Assembly: GCA_017965425.1 (NCBI GenBank)
Contig: JAGCPY010000011.1
Location: forward strand, 1-44,848
Reading direction: 5' to 3'
DNA from: Bacteroidaceae bacterium
GTDB lineage: Bacteria > Bacteroidota > Bacteroidia > Bacteroidales > Bacteroidaceae
DNA: 44,848 nucleotides
Each line of letters begins with the position of its first letter. The first letter of the stretch is position 1. Position numbers and translations under genes: made by a program. Under the pieces are notes generated by a model that had not been told where the DNA came from, ran no database searches, and saw nothing but the letters and a program-made list of their open reading frames with translations. Below, piece by piece: positions 17,559 through 28,400 of the stretch.

Positions 17559-18050
17559 ATGGAACCAAGAAAGATAATCCGATTGGAATACGACGGCGAG
17601 CGAGATGCTGACGGACTGCCGCATGGTGAGGGCTATTTGGAATACTATGTGGATGAGGAGCACATACCTTTCCCGCAGTATCCCGACCTGAAAGAGTATT
17701 ATAGAGAAGTGGGCAGAATGGTCTATAAAGGCCATTTCGAGCACGGTGTGCGACAGGGCAAGGGCTATCTGGCCGAGCTGATGCTCAGGCCGGCCAGTCG
17801 CTACGAGTGGTACTCCGAGGGCGAGTATGACTGCGGCCGGCTCATTCGTCCCGAACACCCGGAAGGCTCTTACCGCGACGGTGTGTGCACGAAATTCTGG
17901 TACTTCCGCTTCGAGGGAACGTGGCAGGACGACATGCCTTTCGAACCACGTTATCCCGAACAGAAACTCAACGAGGAAGACCGGCAGCACATCCGACGCA
18001 CATGTAAGGCTGAGCTTGAAAAGACATTCAATCTTTACCACATTCCATGA
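17559..18050 (+). CDS. Small MORN-like protein
   Basis: A 163-residue cytoplasmic protein with MORN-like units (DADGLPHGEGYLEYYVDEEH; GRMVYKGHFEHGVRQGKGYL; SEGEYDCGRL; FRFEGTWQDDMPFEP). It is related in style to the 551-residue upstream protein. Its TGA overlaps the ATG of the DUF1963 gene by 4 bp, so translation of the two is probably coupled and the products may be needed in fixed ratio. Confidence 0.65.
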   Translation: MEPRKIIRLEYDGERDADGLPHGEGYLEYYVDEEHIPFPQYPDLKEYYREVGRMVYKGHFEHGVRQGKGYLAELMLRPASRYEWYSEGEYDCGRLIRPEHPEGSYRDGVCTKFWYFRFEGTWQDDMPFEPRYPEQKLNEEDRQHIRRTCKAELEKTFNLYHIP

Positions 18051-18679
18051 TTCAGCTCCAGACAGAACCGGCGGACAGTCCCCTCACAGGAAAGAGCAAG
18101 TGGTGGGGAGAGCCTGATATGCCACAAGAACTGAACTGGCCGGAAATCACAGTGACAGACGAGGACGGCGAGGAATATCACGACCCGCTGACTTTTGTCT
18201 GTCAGATACGTTGTGAGGATATTGCCGCCCTGGACTCAGAGGAACTCTTGCCGCATGAGGGAATGCTCTACTTCTTTGCCGCCTTGGATTATTTTCTGGG
18301 CGACTTCGACACACCCGCGTATCCGGGAATGGGGCGGTGGCAACCCGAATACTTCTGCGTGCTCTATGCACCATCGTGTACCGAACTGCATACCCACCAC
18401 CTGAACTATCCCGATAATTCACCTGCCACGCTGCCAGCCGAAGCAATTACGTTCTCAACCTGTTCCGAGGCTGCTGATGGTCTGCGCTTGCTGGGCCAGC
18501 CTTATATAGAAGAGGTAAGCGAGGCAGTGCCCGGTGCGCTCTCCCTACTGCAAATCGACGGAGAAGACCGCTGGAACCTCATCTTCCACGACTGCGGCAC
18601 GTTGAACTACCTTATTCAACCAAAGCATCTAAAGAAACGTCAGTGGGATAAGGTATCCTGCTACCTTTTTTCATTCTGA
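18047..18679 (+). CDS. DUF1963 (YwqG-like) protein
   Basis: A 210-residue cytoplasmic protein. SKWWGEPDMP near the N-terminus, LTFVCQIRCEDIA with GMLYFFAALDYFLGDFD in the middle and LLQIDGEDRWNLIFHDCGTLNYLI near the end are the landmarks of the DUF1963/YwqG family. In Bacillus the founding member sits beside a polymorphic toxin gene, and family members are often suspected to be immunity or toxin-associated proteins. No toxin is visible in this window. Last gene of the five-gene operon; uvrA converges on it with a 39-bp gap. Confidence 0.75.
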   Translation: MIQLQTEPADSPLTGKSKWWGEPDMPQELNWPEITVTDEDGEEYHDPLTFVCQIRCEDIAALDSEELLPHEGMLYFFAALDYFLGDFDTPAYPGMGRWQPEYFCVLYAPSCTELHTHHLNYPDNSPATLPAEAITFSTCSEAADGLRLLGQPYIEEVSEAVPGALSLLQIDGEDRWNLIFHDCGTLNYLIQPKHLKKRQWDKVSCYLFSF

Positions 18680-18718
18680 CGTCACCACTTTTTTACCGAC
18701 GATTATACTTCTATCAAG

Positions 18719-21574
18719 TCATCGTCCTAACGCTTGGCGCAGGAAGACGGGTGTGTAGCCTTCGGAGGAAGCGGCCACTTGCTCCGGCGTGCCACAGGTG
18801 AGTATACGCCCGCCGGCGCGTCCGCCTTCGGGGCCCATGTCTATGAGATAGTCGGCAGACTTGATGATGTCGAGGTTGTGCTCGATGACGAGGACGGTGT
18901 TTCCCTTGTCCACCAGCCGCTGGAGGACGCCGAGCAGGACGCGGATGTCTTCGAAGTGGAGTCCCGTCGTGGGCTCATCGAGGATGTAGAAAGTGCGTCC
19001 CGTATCGCGTTTGGCAAGCTCGGTGGCAAGTTTGACGCGCTGACTCTCACCGCCACTGAGAGTAGTACTGGATTGTCCGAGCTTGATATATCCGAGACCT
19101 ACATCTTGCAGTGTCTTGATTTTCTGGAGAATATTAGGCACATTCTCGAAAAACTCCACAGCGCGGTTAATGGTCATGTCGAGAACATCAGCAATGCTCT
19201 TACCCTTAAAACGCACTTCGAGTGTCTCGCGGTTGTAACGCTTGCCATGACATTCCTCACAAGGCACCATCACATCCGGCAAAAAGTTCATTTCGATGGT
19301 CTTATAGCCGTTTCCACCACAGACTTCACATCGTCCGCCCTTGACATTAAACGAAAAGCGTCCGCTTTTATAACCACGGATACGGGCTTCAGGGAGGGCG
19401 ACAAAGAGGTCACGTATGTCTGAAAACACGCCCGTGTAGGTAGCAGGATTAGAACGCGGTGTGCGTCCGATTGGGCTTTGATCAACATTGACGACCTTGT
19501 CAACATGTTCCAACCCAAAGATGCTGTCATAGGGAAGCGGGTCGCGCAGGGAACGGTAGAAATGTTGCGAGAGAATCGGTTGTAGAGTGTCGTTGATAAG
19601 TGAGCTCTTGCCCGAGCCACTGACCCCTGTAACACAAATGAACGTGCCAAGCGGGAAACGAACATCTACGCACTTGAGGTTATTGCCACGGGCACCTCGC
19701 AGTTCGATGAAACGGCCATTGCCTTCCCTGCGAACCAGAGGAACCTCTATCGCACGCGTACCTATTAAATATTGGTGGGTTAATGACACTGTCCCCTCTC
19801 CATGAGAGTTCATAAGCTCTTCATACGTACCCTGAAACATCACTTCCCCACCCTTTCTTCCTGCCAAAGGCCCCATGTCCACGATATAGTCGGCCTCTCG
19901 CATCATCTCTTCGTCATGTTCTACGACGATAACGGTATTGCCAGTGTCGCGTAGTTCCTTCAGTGAGCTGATAAGGCGGCGGTTGTCACGCTGGTGGAGC
20001 CCGATGCTTGGTTCGTCGAGGATATAGAGGACGTTCACAAGCTTCGAGCCGATTTGTGTAGCCAGACGGATGCGCTGGCTCTCGCCACCGCTAAGGCTCA
20101 TACTGCTGCGAGAGAGCGAGAGATAGTCAAGTCCCACATCGAAAAGGAACTGGATGCGGGCGCGTATCTCCTTGAGGATTTCAGGAGCAATCTGCTGTTG
20201 TCGTGGCGTGAGTTTTGAGTCGAGCTCCAATAGCCACTGACGCAAATCCTTGATATCCAAATCGGCCAGTTCTGCGATGTTCTTGCCTGCGATACGGAAG
20301 TGCAATGCTTCACGATTGAGACGAGAGCCGTGACAGTCTGGACATGTGGCTGTTTTGGAAAATTGCTCCGCCCATTTCTGTGCAGTGGCGCTGGCCTCGC
20401 TGTCCTGCATCATCTGTATGTATTTGACAAGACCATCGTACTCGATGTAGTAATCGTTTGTGGTGTGAGTGATGGTGGCAGGAATACGCAAACGTTCTGG
20501 ACAACCGTTAAGAATTTCATCAATGGCTTCTTCTGGAACGTTTGCAAGGGGTGTTTCCAACGTGCAACCGTAACGCTCCAACAAAGCCTGCATCTGCCAG
20601 AAAATCATTTGCTGTTTGGCCTTTCCTAACGGAGCAATGCCTCCTTCTTTCACGGAAAGCGAACGGTCTGGAATAACCTTATTGACATCGATGAGATTGA
20701 CGACACCGAGCCCTTTGCATCGAGGACACCAACCTTGTGGAGAGTTGAAAGAAAAGTTATGAGGTGCAGGATCGGCATAGCTCATGCCCGTCGTGGGACA
20801 CATGAGACGGCGACTATAATGTTTTAACTGTCCACTATCTGCATCAAGCACCATCATCAATCCCTCACCCATCTTCAAGCAGAGTTCTATGCTCTTGCGA
20901 AGACGGGACGTTCCGTCCCCTTCTGAAGTTGGCTCGTTAATCACGACACGATCCACCACCACCTCTATACTATGGTTCACATAGCGATCCACCTTCATGC
21001 CCGGTTGCACTTCCATGAGATCGCCGTCAACACGCACACGCAGAAAGCCCTTACGCCGTACACTGTCAAAGAGCTCACGATAGTGCCCCTTGCGGTTCTT
21101 GACCAGAGGAGCCAGCAACAGCACGCGTCGCCCTGCATAGTCGTGCAACAACAATTCTGCGATCTGATCCTCTGTGTACTTGACCATCGGTTCACCCGTC
21201 TGCCAAGAGAAGGCTTCACCAGCACGGGCAAACAGAAGACGGAGGAAATCAAAGATCTCAGTGGTCGTCCCAACAGTAGAACGCGGATTCTTGTTCGTCG
21301 TCTTCTGTTCTATACTGATAACAGGCGAAAGACCCGTTATTTTGTCCACATCGGGACGCTCCATGCCTCCAAGGAAGTTGCGGGCGTAAGCCGAGAAGGT
21401 CTCAATATAACGCCGTTGGCCTTCGGCATAAATCGTGTCGAAAGCCAACGATGACTTTCCGGAACCTGAAAGTCCCGTGATGACTGTGAGGCTATGGCGT
21501 GGAATGGCCGCGTCCACATTTTTCAGGTTGTGGACACGCGCGCCAAAAATGTTGATGCTGTCCTGCTGACTCAT
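18719..21574 (-). CDS. uvrA: Excinuclease ABC subunit A (UvrA)
   Basis: A 951-residue DNA damage sensor ATPase of nucleotide excision repair. It has two ABC modules: Walker [21 protein letters not shown] near residue 35 and [14 protein letters not shown] in the second half, with signature motifs [12 protein letters not shown] and [12 protein letters not shown]. The second zinc module (CEVCGG ... CEECHG) is intact. In the first zinc region the usual CxxC appears as CPTT, so one cysteine is missing while the later CPRC is kept; I believe this is common in Bacteroidota but could not check. Its ATG overlaps the stop of the upstream type IX cargo gene. Confidence 0.98.
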   Translation of the reverse strand: MSQQDSINIFGARVHNLKNVDAAIPRHSLTVITGLSGSGKSSLAFDTIYAEGQRRYIETFSAYARNFLGGMERPDVDKITGLSPVISIEQKTTNKNPRSTVGTTTEIFDFLRLLFARAGEAFSWQTGEPMVKYTEDQIAELLLHDYAGRRVLLLAPLVKNRKGHYRELFDSVRRKGFLRVRVDGDLMEVQPGMKVDRYVNHSIEVVVDRVVINEPTSEGDGTSRLRKSIELCLKMGEGLMMVLDADSGQLKHYSRRLMCPTTGMSYADPAPHNFSFNSPQGWCPRCKGLGVVNLIDVNKVIPDRSLSVKEGGIAPLGKAKQQMIFWQMQALLERYGCTLETPLANVPEEAIDEILNGCPERLRIPATITHTTNDYYIEYDGLVKYIQMMQDSEASATAQKWAEQFSKTATCPDCHGSRLNREALHFRIAGKNIAELADLDIKDLRQWLLELDSKLTPRQQQIAPEILKEIRARIQFLFDVGLDYLSLSRSSMSLSGGESQRIRLATQIGSKLVNVLYILDEPSIGLHQRDNRRLISSLKELRDTGNTVIVVEHDEEMMREADYIVDMGPLAGRKGGEVMFQGTYEELMNSHGEGTVSLTHQYLIGTRAIEVPLVRREGNGRFIELRGARGNNLKCVDVRFPLGTFICVTGVSGSGKSSLINDTLQPILSQHFYRSLRDPLPYDSIFGLEHVDKVVNVDQSPIGRTPRSNPATYTGVFSDIRDLFVALPEARIRGYKSGRFSFNVKGGRCEVCGGNGYKTIEMNFLPDVMVPCEECHGKRYNRETLEVRFKGKSIADVLDMTINRAVEFFENVPNILQKIKTLQDVGLGYIKLGQSSTTLSGGESQRVKLATELAKRDTGRTFYILDEPTTGLHFEDIRVLLGVLQRLVDKGNTVLVIEHNLDIIKSADYLIDMGPEGGRAGGRILTCGTPEQVAASSEGYTPVFLRQALGR

Positions 21575-22335
21575 TCGTCGCTTCCCGAACTTTCGTTGTT
21601 CCGATTGAGACTAGTCAACACGTTGACATCCTTACGTATCTTGTATTCATGTCCATCGGCTCCTTTTGCGACGACGTTGACGAAATAGACACCATCCTTG
21701 ACAACCTTGCCATTAACCTTGCCATCCCATCCGCCATTGACATCATTCCACGAGTAGAGACGCTGCCCCCAACGGTTGAAGATGGTTGCCTTGAATTCAA
21801 CAATGCTTTGGGTTTGAGGAAAAGGTTTCGCACGATAAACATCATTGTGGTCATCGCCATTGGGAGAGAAGGCATTCGGCATTTCCAACTTCGATTCAGC
21901 CACTGTCACAGTAAAACGCCCACCTTCCTCGCCTTCATCAGGATAAGAAACAGTATCTGTCCCGTGAACGAACGTGGCCGTCAGCTCCACAATGAAAGAG
22001 CCGCTTTGGGTAAAGGTGTACTCCAAGTCTTCCCCAAATCGGTGAACAAGAGGAGACGACTCCTGACCCGCCAAGAAGATTTTCCATTCATAGCGGGCGT
22101 CATAGTCGCCTACGTTCTCAGGATTCGCATAGAAGAAAAAACGCAGAGGGGCAGAACCCGAGTAACTTTCCATGTCACTCAAATGGTCCTCCACCTCTTT
22201 TGTCATGCCGTCTTCCAGAGTCGTATAGTAAAACGTAGCCGTGGGCGAGCACGTCTGAGCCGACAGTTCGAAAGAAGTCGTCAGCAAAGTCACGAGCCAT
22301 AAGGCACACCGAAGTTTAGACTGCAATGAAGACAT
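21571..22335 (-). CDS. Type IX secretion cargo with gliding-motility (type B) C-terminal domain
   Basis: A 254-residue protein with a signal peptide ending near FELSAQ. The middle is PKD/Ig-like (YTFTQSGSFIVELTATF). The C-terminal 90 residues form a CHU_C-type sorting domain: MPNAFSPNGDDHND, ATIFNRWGQRLYSW, GGWDGKVNGKVVKDGVYF, with a final RKDVNVL strand. The FSPNGDxxND and FNRWGxxL(Y) motifs are diagnostic of type B type IX sorting. It follows the zinc-ribbon gene by 26 bp and overlaps uvrA by 4 bp. Function on the surface unknown. Confidence 0.85.
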   Translation of the reverse strand: MSSLQSKLRCALWLVTLLTTSFELSAQTCSPTATFYYTTLEDGMTKEVEDHLSDMESYSGSAPLRFFFYANPENVGDYDARYEWKIFLAGQESSPLVHRFGEDLEYTFTQSGSFIVELTATFVHGTDTVSYPDEGEEGGRFTVTVAESKLEMPNAFSPNGDDHNDVYRAKPFPQTQSIVEFKATIFNRWGQRLYSWNDVNGGWDGKVNGKVVKDGVYFVNVVAKGADGHEYKIRKDVNVLTSLNRNNESSGSDE

Positions 22336-22361
22336 GAATCATTAACATCTTTGTTGTCCAA

Positions 22362-23195
22362 TTAGTCTTCTGCTTTCGGCTCAGTAGCCTTGCGACGACG
22401 GCGCTTGGGCTTTTCCTCTGCCACCTTTTGCTCGGTCTGCACGCCGGCCAGTTCGGGGTCAATCATGATGCGACCACAATATTCGCAGACAATGATTTTC
22501 TTGCGCATACGGATATCAAGCTGACGCTGAGGTGGAATCTTATTAAAGCAGCCACCACAAGCATCACGCTGGACATAAACGACACCGAGACCATTGCGGG
22601 AGTTCTTGCGGATACGTTTGAAGGCAGACAGCAGACGAGGATCAATCGTGGCCTCCAAGTTTTTGCTGCGCTCACGCAGTTTCTCTTCTTCTGCACGAGT
22701 CTCGGAGATGATTTCGTCCAGCTCGCTCTTCTTGATGTCGAGGTCTGTCCGACGCTCTGTCACCGTGTCAGAGCAACGGCGGATTTCTTCTTGTCTGCGT
22801 TCTAGGGCTTCGCCAGCCTCACGGATTTTCTTTTCGTTGAGCTGGTTGTCGAGTTGCAAATATTCGATTTCCTTCGTCAGGTTCTCATACTCGCGGTTGT
22901 TACGGACGTTGTCCATCTGACCTGTATAACGTTCGATGTTGCTGTTGTTGTCTTGAATAGTGATGCGGCGACGTGTCATTTCATCTTTTAGCGATGCGAT
23001 GTCAGCCTGAATTTTCTCGATGCGGGTAGTGAGACCTTCGATTTCGTCTTCCAAGTCTTGCACCTCAAGGGGCAGTTCGCCACGCAACGTCTTAATCTTG
23101 TCAATCTCCGAGAGCATCGTCTGAAGTTGATAAAGGTTTTTCAGCTTCTCCTCAACGGAAAAATCCTGAGGGTCTTTTCTTGATTCTCTTGCCAT
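22362..23195 (-). CDS. Coiled-coil protein with C4 zinc ribbon
   Basis: A 277-residue cytoplasmic protein. About residues 10-195 form a long charged coiled-coil hairpin (ENLTKEIEYLQLDNQLNEKK and similar). A C4 zinc ribbon follows with CGGC and CEYC pairs (DACGGCFNKIPPQ and IIVCEYCGRIMIDPE), then a Lys/Arg-rich tail. This is the CT398/FlgN-like zf-RING_7 family, suspected to bind nucleic acid or act as a chaperone. The gene commonly accompanies nif3-like genes in Bacteroidota, as it does here (32-bp gap). Confidence 0.85.
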   Translation of the reverse strand: MARESRKDPQDFSVEEKLKNLYQLQTMLSEIDKIKTLRGELPLEVQDLEDEIEGLTTRIEKIQADIASLKDEMTRRRITIQDNNSNIERYTGQMDNVRNNREYENLTKEIEYLQLDNQLNEKKIREAGEALERRQEEIRRCSDTVTERRTDLDIKKSELDEIISETRAEEEKLRERSKNLEATIDPRLLSAFKRIRKNSRNGLGVVYVQRDACGGCFNKIPPQRQLDIRMRKKIIVCEYCGRIMIDPELAGVQTEQKVAEEKPKRRRRKATEPKAED

Positions 23196-23227
23196 TATGC
23201 AATAGTTTTATGTTTAGTAAAAAAAGT

Positions 23228-24028
23228 TTATAATATATGAATAGGATTGGTGACTGTCTCTGTATCATATACAGACAATTGTGGGGCAGCACCTTCAATG
23301 ATGGAACGAAAAATCTCGCGAGTGTATTGTTCACTCTCATAGTGCCCGAGCACGGCAATCTGGATTCTCTGTTCATGACCAAACCAGACGTGGTAATGCA
23401 TCTCGCCCGTCAGGAATGCATCAGCTTCAGCACGAATGGCAGCATCCAGCATGAAATCCCCGGCTCCGCCACAAATGGCAACACTTTGGATGGGACTGTC
23501 GAGCAACTGATTGTGTTGCAAAGCCTCAACGTGGAAGGCCTGTTTCACCCGTTGAAGAAACGCCAACGAATCTTCGGCTTCTGGCAGATAGCCTATCACG
23601 CCACTGCCTGCCTTAATCTGGAAACCACTGGGCAGAAGCACCGTACGCGGTTCAAGAAATTGAACATCAATAAGCCCCAATTTCTCTGCCATGCGATAAT
23701 TGACACCATCCTCCGCATTGTCCAGATTCGTGTGAGCAGCATAGATGCAAAGTTCATTCTGAATCGCAAATCGCAGACATCGCTGCACCAGCGTCTGATC
23801 TGTCACCTGCTTCAAGCCGTGAAAAAGCAACGGGTGATGGCTCACGATAAGGTTACAGCCAAGATCGACGGCCTCATGCAGGACATCCTCGGTCACGTCT
23901 AAACACAATAATGCCCCTGAAACCTCCGCCTCCGTCAATCCACATTGCAAGCCAGCATTGTCGTAGCTTTCCTGCAAGGGCAGAGGCGCGAACTGTTCAA
24001 GGGCGGCAATGATTTCCCTGATTTTCAC
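23228..24028 (-). CDS. Nif3-like dinuclear metal-centre protein
   Basis: A 266-residue protein of the Nif3/YbgI (GTP cyclohydrolase I type 2-like) family. Metal-binding motifs are visible: SHHPLLFHG, HTNLDNAEDGVN, and a late HYESEQYTREIF block. The frame is open up to an ATG at 24121, but the -7 box at 24050-24057 lies downstream of it; the GTG at 24028 gives the family's normal N-terminus (KIREIIAALEQFAPLPLQE) and a leader of about 15 nt, so GTG is chosen. Function of the family is unsettled. First gene of the operon that ends with uvrA. Confidence 0.88.
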   Translation of the reverse strand: MKIREIIAALEQFAPLPLQESYDNAGLQCGLTEAEVSGALLCLDVTEDVLHEAVDLGCNLIVSHHPLLFHGLKQVTDQTLVQRCLRFAIQNELCIYAAHTNLDNAEDGVNYRMAEKLGLIDVQFLEPRTVLLPSGFQIKAGSGVIGYLPEAEDSLAFLQRVKQAFHVEALQHNQLLDSPIQSVAICGGAGDFMLDAAIRAEADAFLTGEMHYHVWFGHEQRIQIAVLGHYESEQYTREIFRSIIEGAAPQLSVYDTETVTNPIHIL

Positions 24029-24049
24029 GTCGGATATATTTTTCGGGGA

Positions 24050-24057
24050 CAAAGGTA
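24050..24057 (-). promoter_or_regulatory. -7 box of the nif3-like/uvrA operon
   Basis: Minus-strand TACCTTTG followed by TCCCC, 21 nt before GTG 24028. No clear -33 box. It decides the start codon of the nif3-like gene. Confidence 0.6.
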
Positions 24058-24131
24058 AGCAATAAACACGAAAGATGGAGGAGAAAGTGACATTTTTTTC
24101 ACTCCTGTACTCTTTTTTCAATCTTTTTATG

Positions 24132-24139
24132 TATTTTTG
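24132..24139 (+). promoter_or_regulatory. -7 box of the RND efflux operon
   Basis: TATTTTTG followed by CCGCC, predicting a leader of about 110 nt before ATG 24256. No -33 TTTG is evident. No regulator gene is adjacent. Confidence 0.5.
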
Positions 24140-24255
24140 CCGCCAAATGTATCTTCAAAACGCTCTGCGCATCCTCAACATCTGCTTTTTCCGCAATCTC
24201 TGCGCAACAGACTTCGTTCAAATGCAAATAATTCATAAAATTAACAACAAATAAT

Positions 24256-25386
24256 ATGAAAAAGAAATCTATCAAATGGATTATGGTGCTCAGCACTATG
24301 ATTTTTGGTTTAGCTTCTTGCAACCTGCAAATGCCTGAAATGAAAAACTCATCGTTTGAGACGATGATAGTTGAGAAACAGGACATCACCATTCCCCTGA
24401 AATTCAGCTCAAGGCTGAAAGGAAAGACAGACGTGACGATTACTCCGCAGGTGAGTGGACAGCTGATGCAGATAGCCGTGAGCGAAGGTCAGCAGGTAAG
24501 GAAAGGTGCAGTCCTATTCGTGATTGATTCACGCAACGCTCAATTGGAACTGGAGGCCGCTGAGGCTAACCTACAGGCAGCACTGGCTCAAGAGAACTCA
24601 GCAAAGCTGGAGTTCGAATCAAATAAGAACCTGTTTGAAAAGAAGATCATAAGTATCTATATGCTGAACAACAGCGAGAACTCTTACAAACAGGCGCAAG
24701 CATCTGTTGCCCAAGCTCGTGCAGCGGTGAACCGTGCGAAAGTGAACCTCGGTTTCTGCACCATCACGGCTCCCGTGACAGGTATCATAGGCGAGATTCC
24801 CGTACGCACAGGCGACCAAGTGTCACCGTTGACCGAACTGACCATGCTGAGCGGCAATACGACGATTGACGCCGAGTTCTCTCTGACAGAGGCTCTTATT
24901 GAGGAACTGGTGCAGTCTGGAATCTCTACGGAACAGAAGAAACAGTATATTGCCAACCTTCCCGAGGTTACGTTTGTGATGAAGAACGGAACAGAATATC
25001 CTCACAAGGGCCGTATCACCAGCATGACGGGTGTGGTCAATACCGCCACAGGTTCCTTGTCTTGCAAGGCTTCATTCCCCAACCCCGACGGCCATCTTTA
25101 TTCTGGTGTGCAAGGCACGGTCGTGTTGCCATACTCAGAAACGGATGTCATCGTGATTCCTCAAAACGCTGTTGTGCGTCTTCAAGACAAGTCACTGGTA
25201 TATAAGGTAAAAGCCGACAGCACGGCCACTTCTGTTGATGTAACGACAGAGGATGTAGGCAATGGCAAAGACTTCATCATAAGAAGTGGTCTGAACGTTG
25301 GCGACCAGATTGTAACAGTCGGAGCCAACAATGTGGTAGAAGGACAGAAGGTCCTTTTTCCCGAGGAAGAACAGCGTGATAAATAA
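24256..25386 (+). CDS. RND efflux periplasmic adaptor (AcrA/MexA family)
   Basis: A 376-residue lipoprotein with signal peptide and lipobox (LASC, cysteine 22). Membrane-fusion landmarks: the first lipoyl half (TITPQVSGQLMQIAVSEGQQVRKGAVLFVID), a helical hairpin (about residues 95-160, QAALAQENSAKLEFES ... ASVAQARAAVNRAKVNL), the second lipoyl half (FCTITAPVTGIIGEIPVRTGDQVS), and a C-terminal beta domain with QNAVVRLQDKSLVYKV. It links the inner-membrane pump to the outer-membrane channel. The pump gene follows by 25 bp. Confidence 0.93.
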   Translation: MKKKSIKWIMVLSTMIFGLASCNLQMPEMKNSSFETMIVEKQDITIPLKFSSRLKGKTDVTITPQVSGQLMQIAVSEGQQVRKGAVLFVIDSRNAQLELEAAEANLQAALAQENSAKLEFESNKNLFEKKIISIYMLNNSENSYKQAQASVAQARAAVNRAKVNLGFCTITAPVTGIIGEIPVRTGDQVSPLTELTMLSGNTTIDAEFSLTEALIEELVQSGISTEQKKQYIANLPEVTFVMKNGTEYPHKGRITSMTGVVNTATGSLSCKASFPNPDGHLYSGVQGTVVLPYSETDVIVIPQNAVVRLQDKSLVYKVKADSTATSVDVTTEDVGNGKDFIIRSGLNVGDQIVTVGANNVVEGQKVLFPEEEQRDK

Positions 25387-25411
25387 TCAATGATTTATTT
25401 GCTTCCGCAAT

Positions 25412-28400
25412 ATGAAGAACAACATATTTATCAATAAATACGTGATGGCTTGTGCCATCTCGATTGTGATAGCGCTGGTAGGCTACATATCCATGAGCAC
25501 CCTGCCTGTAGAGCAATATCCGGATATCGCACCACCTACCGTACAGGTCTCCACCAGCTACTCCGGTGCCGACGAAAATACGGTGATGAAGTCGGTCATC
25601 CAGCCACTGGAAGAGGCCATCAACGGGGTACCGGACATGACCTACATGACCTCCAAGGCTTCCTCCGACGGTAGTGCGGAGATTTCTGTCTATTTCAAAC
25701 AGGGAACAGATCCCGACATGGCGACGGTGAACGTTCAGAACCGCGTAACCCGCACACAGGCTCTGCTGCCCGCAGATGTCAACAAGGTAGGTGTGACAGT
25801 GGAAAAACGCCAGAACAACATCCTGCGCATCTTTGCTGTGAGGAGCGCCGACGGCAAGTACGACGGAGACTTTGTCTCGAATTACGTCGATATCAACGTG
25901 AAGCCGCGTCTGATGCGTATCACCGGCGTGGGCAACGTACAGAGTCTTGGCAACACCTATGCGCTGCGCATCTGGCTGAAGCCCGACGTGATGGCACAGT
26001 ACGGTCTGACTCCAAACGACATCTTCGCAGCCATCGGCGGACAGAGCTTCGTCGCGGCTGTAGGTTCTTTGGGCGAGCAGTCCGAAAACTCCTACCAGTA
26101 TTCCATGCAGTACAAGGGTACGCTGAAGAGTGTCGAGGAGTTCAACGAAATCGTGTTGCGCACCAGCGGTGGCGGTATGCTACGCCTGAGCGACGTGGCT
26201 GAAGTGAAGATTGGTGCCATGAGCTACAACTTCGCCTCGAATATTCAGGACTGTCCAGGAGCACTCTTTATGGTTTTTGCAGCACCAGGTGCCAACGCCA
26301 CGGAGGTGAATGCCCGCATCAACAAGACCTTTGAGGACTTAAAGGACAATATGCCTGCCGGACTGGAATTCGTGACCATGATGACCAGCGACGACTTCCT
26401 CTTCGCTGCCTTCCACAATGTGGTGGAGACACTTGTCATCGCCATCATCCTGGTGGTGCTGGTGGTGTTCATCTTCCTGCAGAACTTCAAGGCAACCATC
26501 ATTCCATCAATCTCCATTATTGTGTCGCTGTTGGGAACCTTCGCCATTGTCAAGATGGCAGGCTTCTCGCTGAACATCCTGACGCTCTTCGCGCTGGTGC
26601 TGGCCATCGGTACGGTGGTGGATGATGCCATCGTGGTGGTGGAAGCGGTCATGGCAAAGATGGAGAATGGCATCAGCGATGCTCGCGAGGCCACCCGCGA
26701 AGCCATGAACGAGGTGTCGGTGGCCGTCGTCTCGTGTACCTTAGTATTTATGGCGGTGTTCGTCCCCGTGATGTTTATGCCAGGTACTTCGGGCACTTTC
26801 TTCACCCAGTTTGGTGTGACGATAGCCTCGTCTGTCGGTCTGTCTTGCATCTCGGCCCTGACGCTCTGCCCTGCCCTTTGTGCCATCATGATGCGTGTGA
26901 CCGAAGGGAAGAAAGAAGGCAAGGGCTTGACCTACTACACCAAGAAGGCCTACGACGCCAGCTACAACGCCATCTACAACAAATACAGCAAGAGTGTTCA
27001 GAAGTTCATCAAGCGTCCCGTCATCGCATGGATTCTCCTGGCGCTGGCCGGTGTCCTGCTGTGGTTCTTCATGAAGAGCCTCCCCTCGGGTCTCGTCCCA
27101 CAGGAAGACCAAGGCGTGTTCCTCGTTGAGGTTGCTGCCCCGGAAGGTACCACGCTGGCGCAGACCCGTGAGATGGTGAAGCAGGTGGAGGAGAAGGTGA
27201 AGAAGATTCCCGAGTTGGAGAGCTTTTCCACATCCTGTGGCTACGGTATGCTGACGGGTGCCGGTTCTAACTACGCCACGATGGTTGTCCGTCTGAAGAA
27301 CTGGGACGACCGTTCGGGCATGAACCATCTGCTTGCCCTCGTCGCTGCGCGTTTCTATTATGACTGTCTGGACATCAAGAATCTGGTGGTGATACCTTTC
27401 GAGATGCCTCAGATTCCAGGCTATGGTACCAGCAACGATATCGGCTTTTCTGTCGAGGATCCTACGGACGGCAACTTGTCGGAGTTCGCCCGTCAGACCG
27501 AGCACTTCCTGGCCAAGTTGTCCGAGCGTCCGGAGATAGCCTCTGCCATCTCCACCTATTCCGAGCGATTCCCGAAGTATAAGGTGGACGTGGATGCAGC
27601 TCAGTGCGACCGTGCCGGGGTGTCACCGGCAGACGTACTCAATACGCTGGGTGCTTACTGCGGCGGTGCCTACATCGGCAACTTCAACCAGTTTGGTAAG
27701 GTCTATCGCATCATGGCCGCGGCATCGCCCGAGTACCGCCTCGACCCGCAGTCGCTGCAAAACATTTTCATGCAGGTGAAGGGTGGCCAGATGACCCCCA
27801 TCTCCCAGTTTGTCTCGCTGAAGCAGATTGTAGGTCCGGCCAACATCGAGCACTTCAACCTCTTCCAGAGTATCAGCTGTTACGCGAAACCAAGCAGCGG
27901 CTACACCGAGGGCGACGTTCACAGGGTCATTGCCGAGGTGTTCAAGGAGGAGATGCCCAGTTCCGCTTCCTACGAGTACAGCGGCATGTCGCGTGAGTTG
28001 GAGGAGGCTGCTGGCTCCAATGCCACAGCAATCATCTACCTTATCTGTGCCATCCTGATCTACCTCATCCTGGCCTCTCTCTACAACTCGTGGTTCACGC
28101 CGTGGGCTGTGCTGTTCAGTGTGCCTTTCGGACTGATGGGTGCTTTCGTATTTGCTTACCTTGGCTACACACAGGGCCTGCCTGGTATGGACAACAACAT
28201 CTATTTGCAGACGGGTGTCATCATGCTGATAGGTCTGTTGGCGAAGACAGCCATCCTGATTACCGAGTTCGCCTCCGAGCGCCGCGCCCAGGGCCTGAGC
28301 ATCAAGGATGCAGCCTTCGAGGCATGCAAGGAGCGTCTGCGCCCCATTCTGATGACGGTGCTCACGATGATCATCGGTATGATTCCACTTGTGATAGCAG

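Noticed and set aside
16758-18041. 427-residue hydrophobic minus-strand frame opposite the MORN-like genes
   Set aside because: The hydrophobicity comes from reading the antisense of charged codons; the plus-strand genes have consistent operon spacing.
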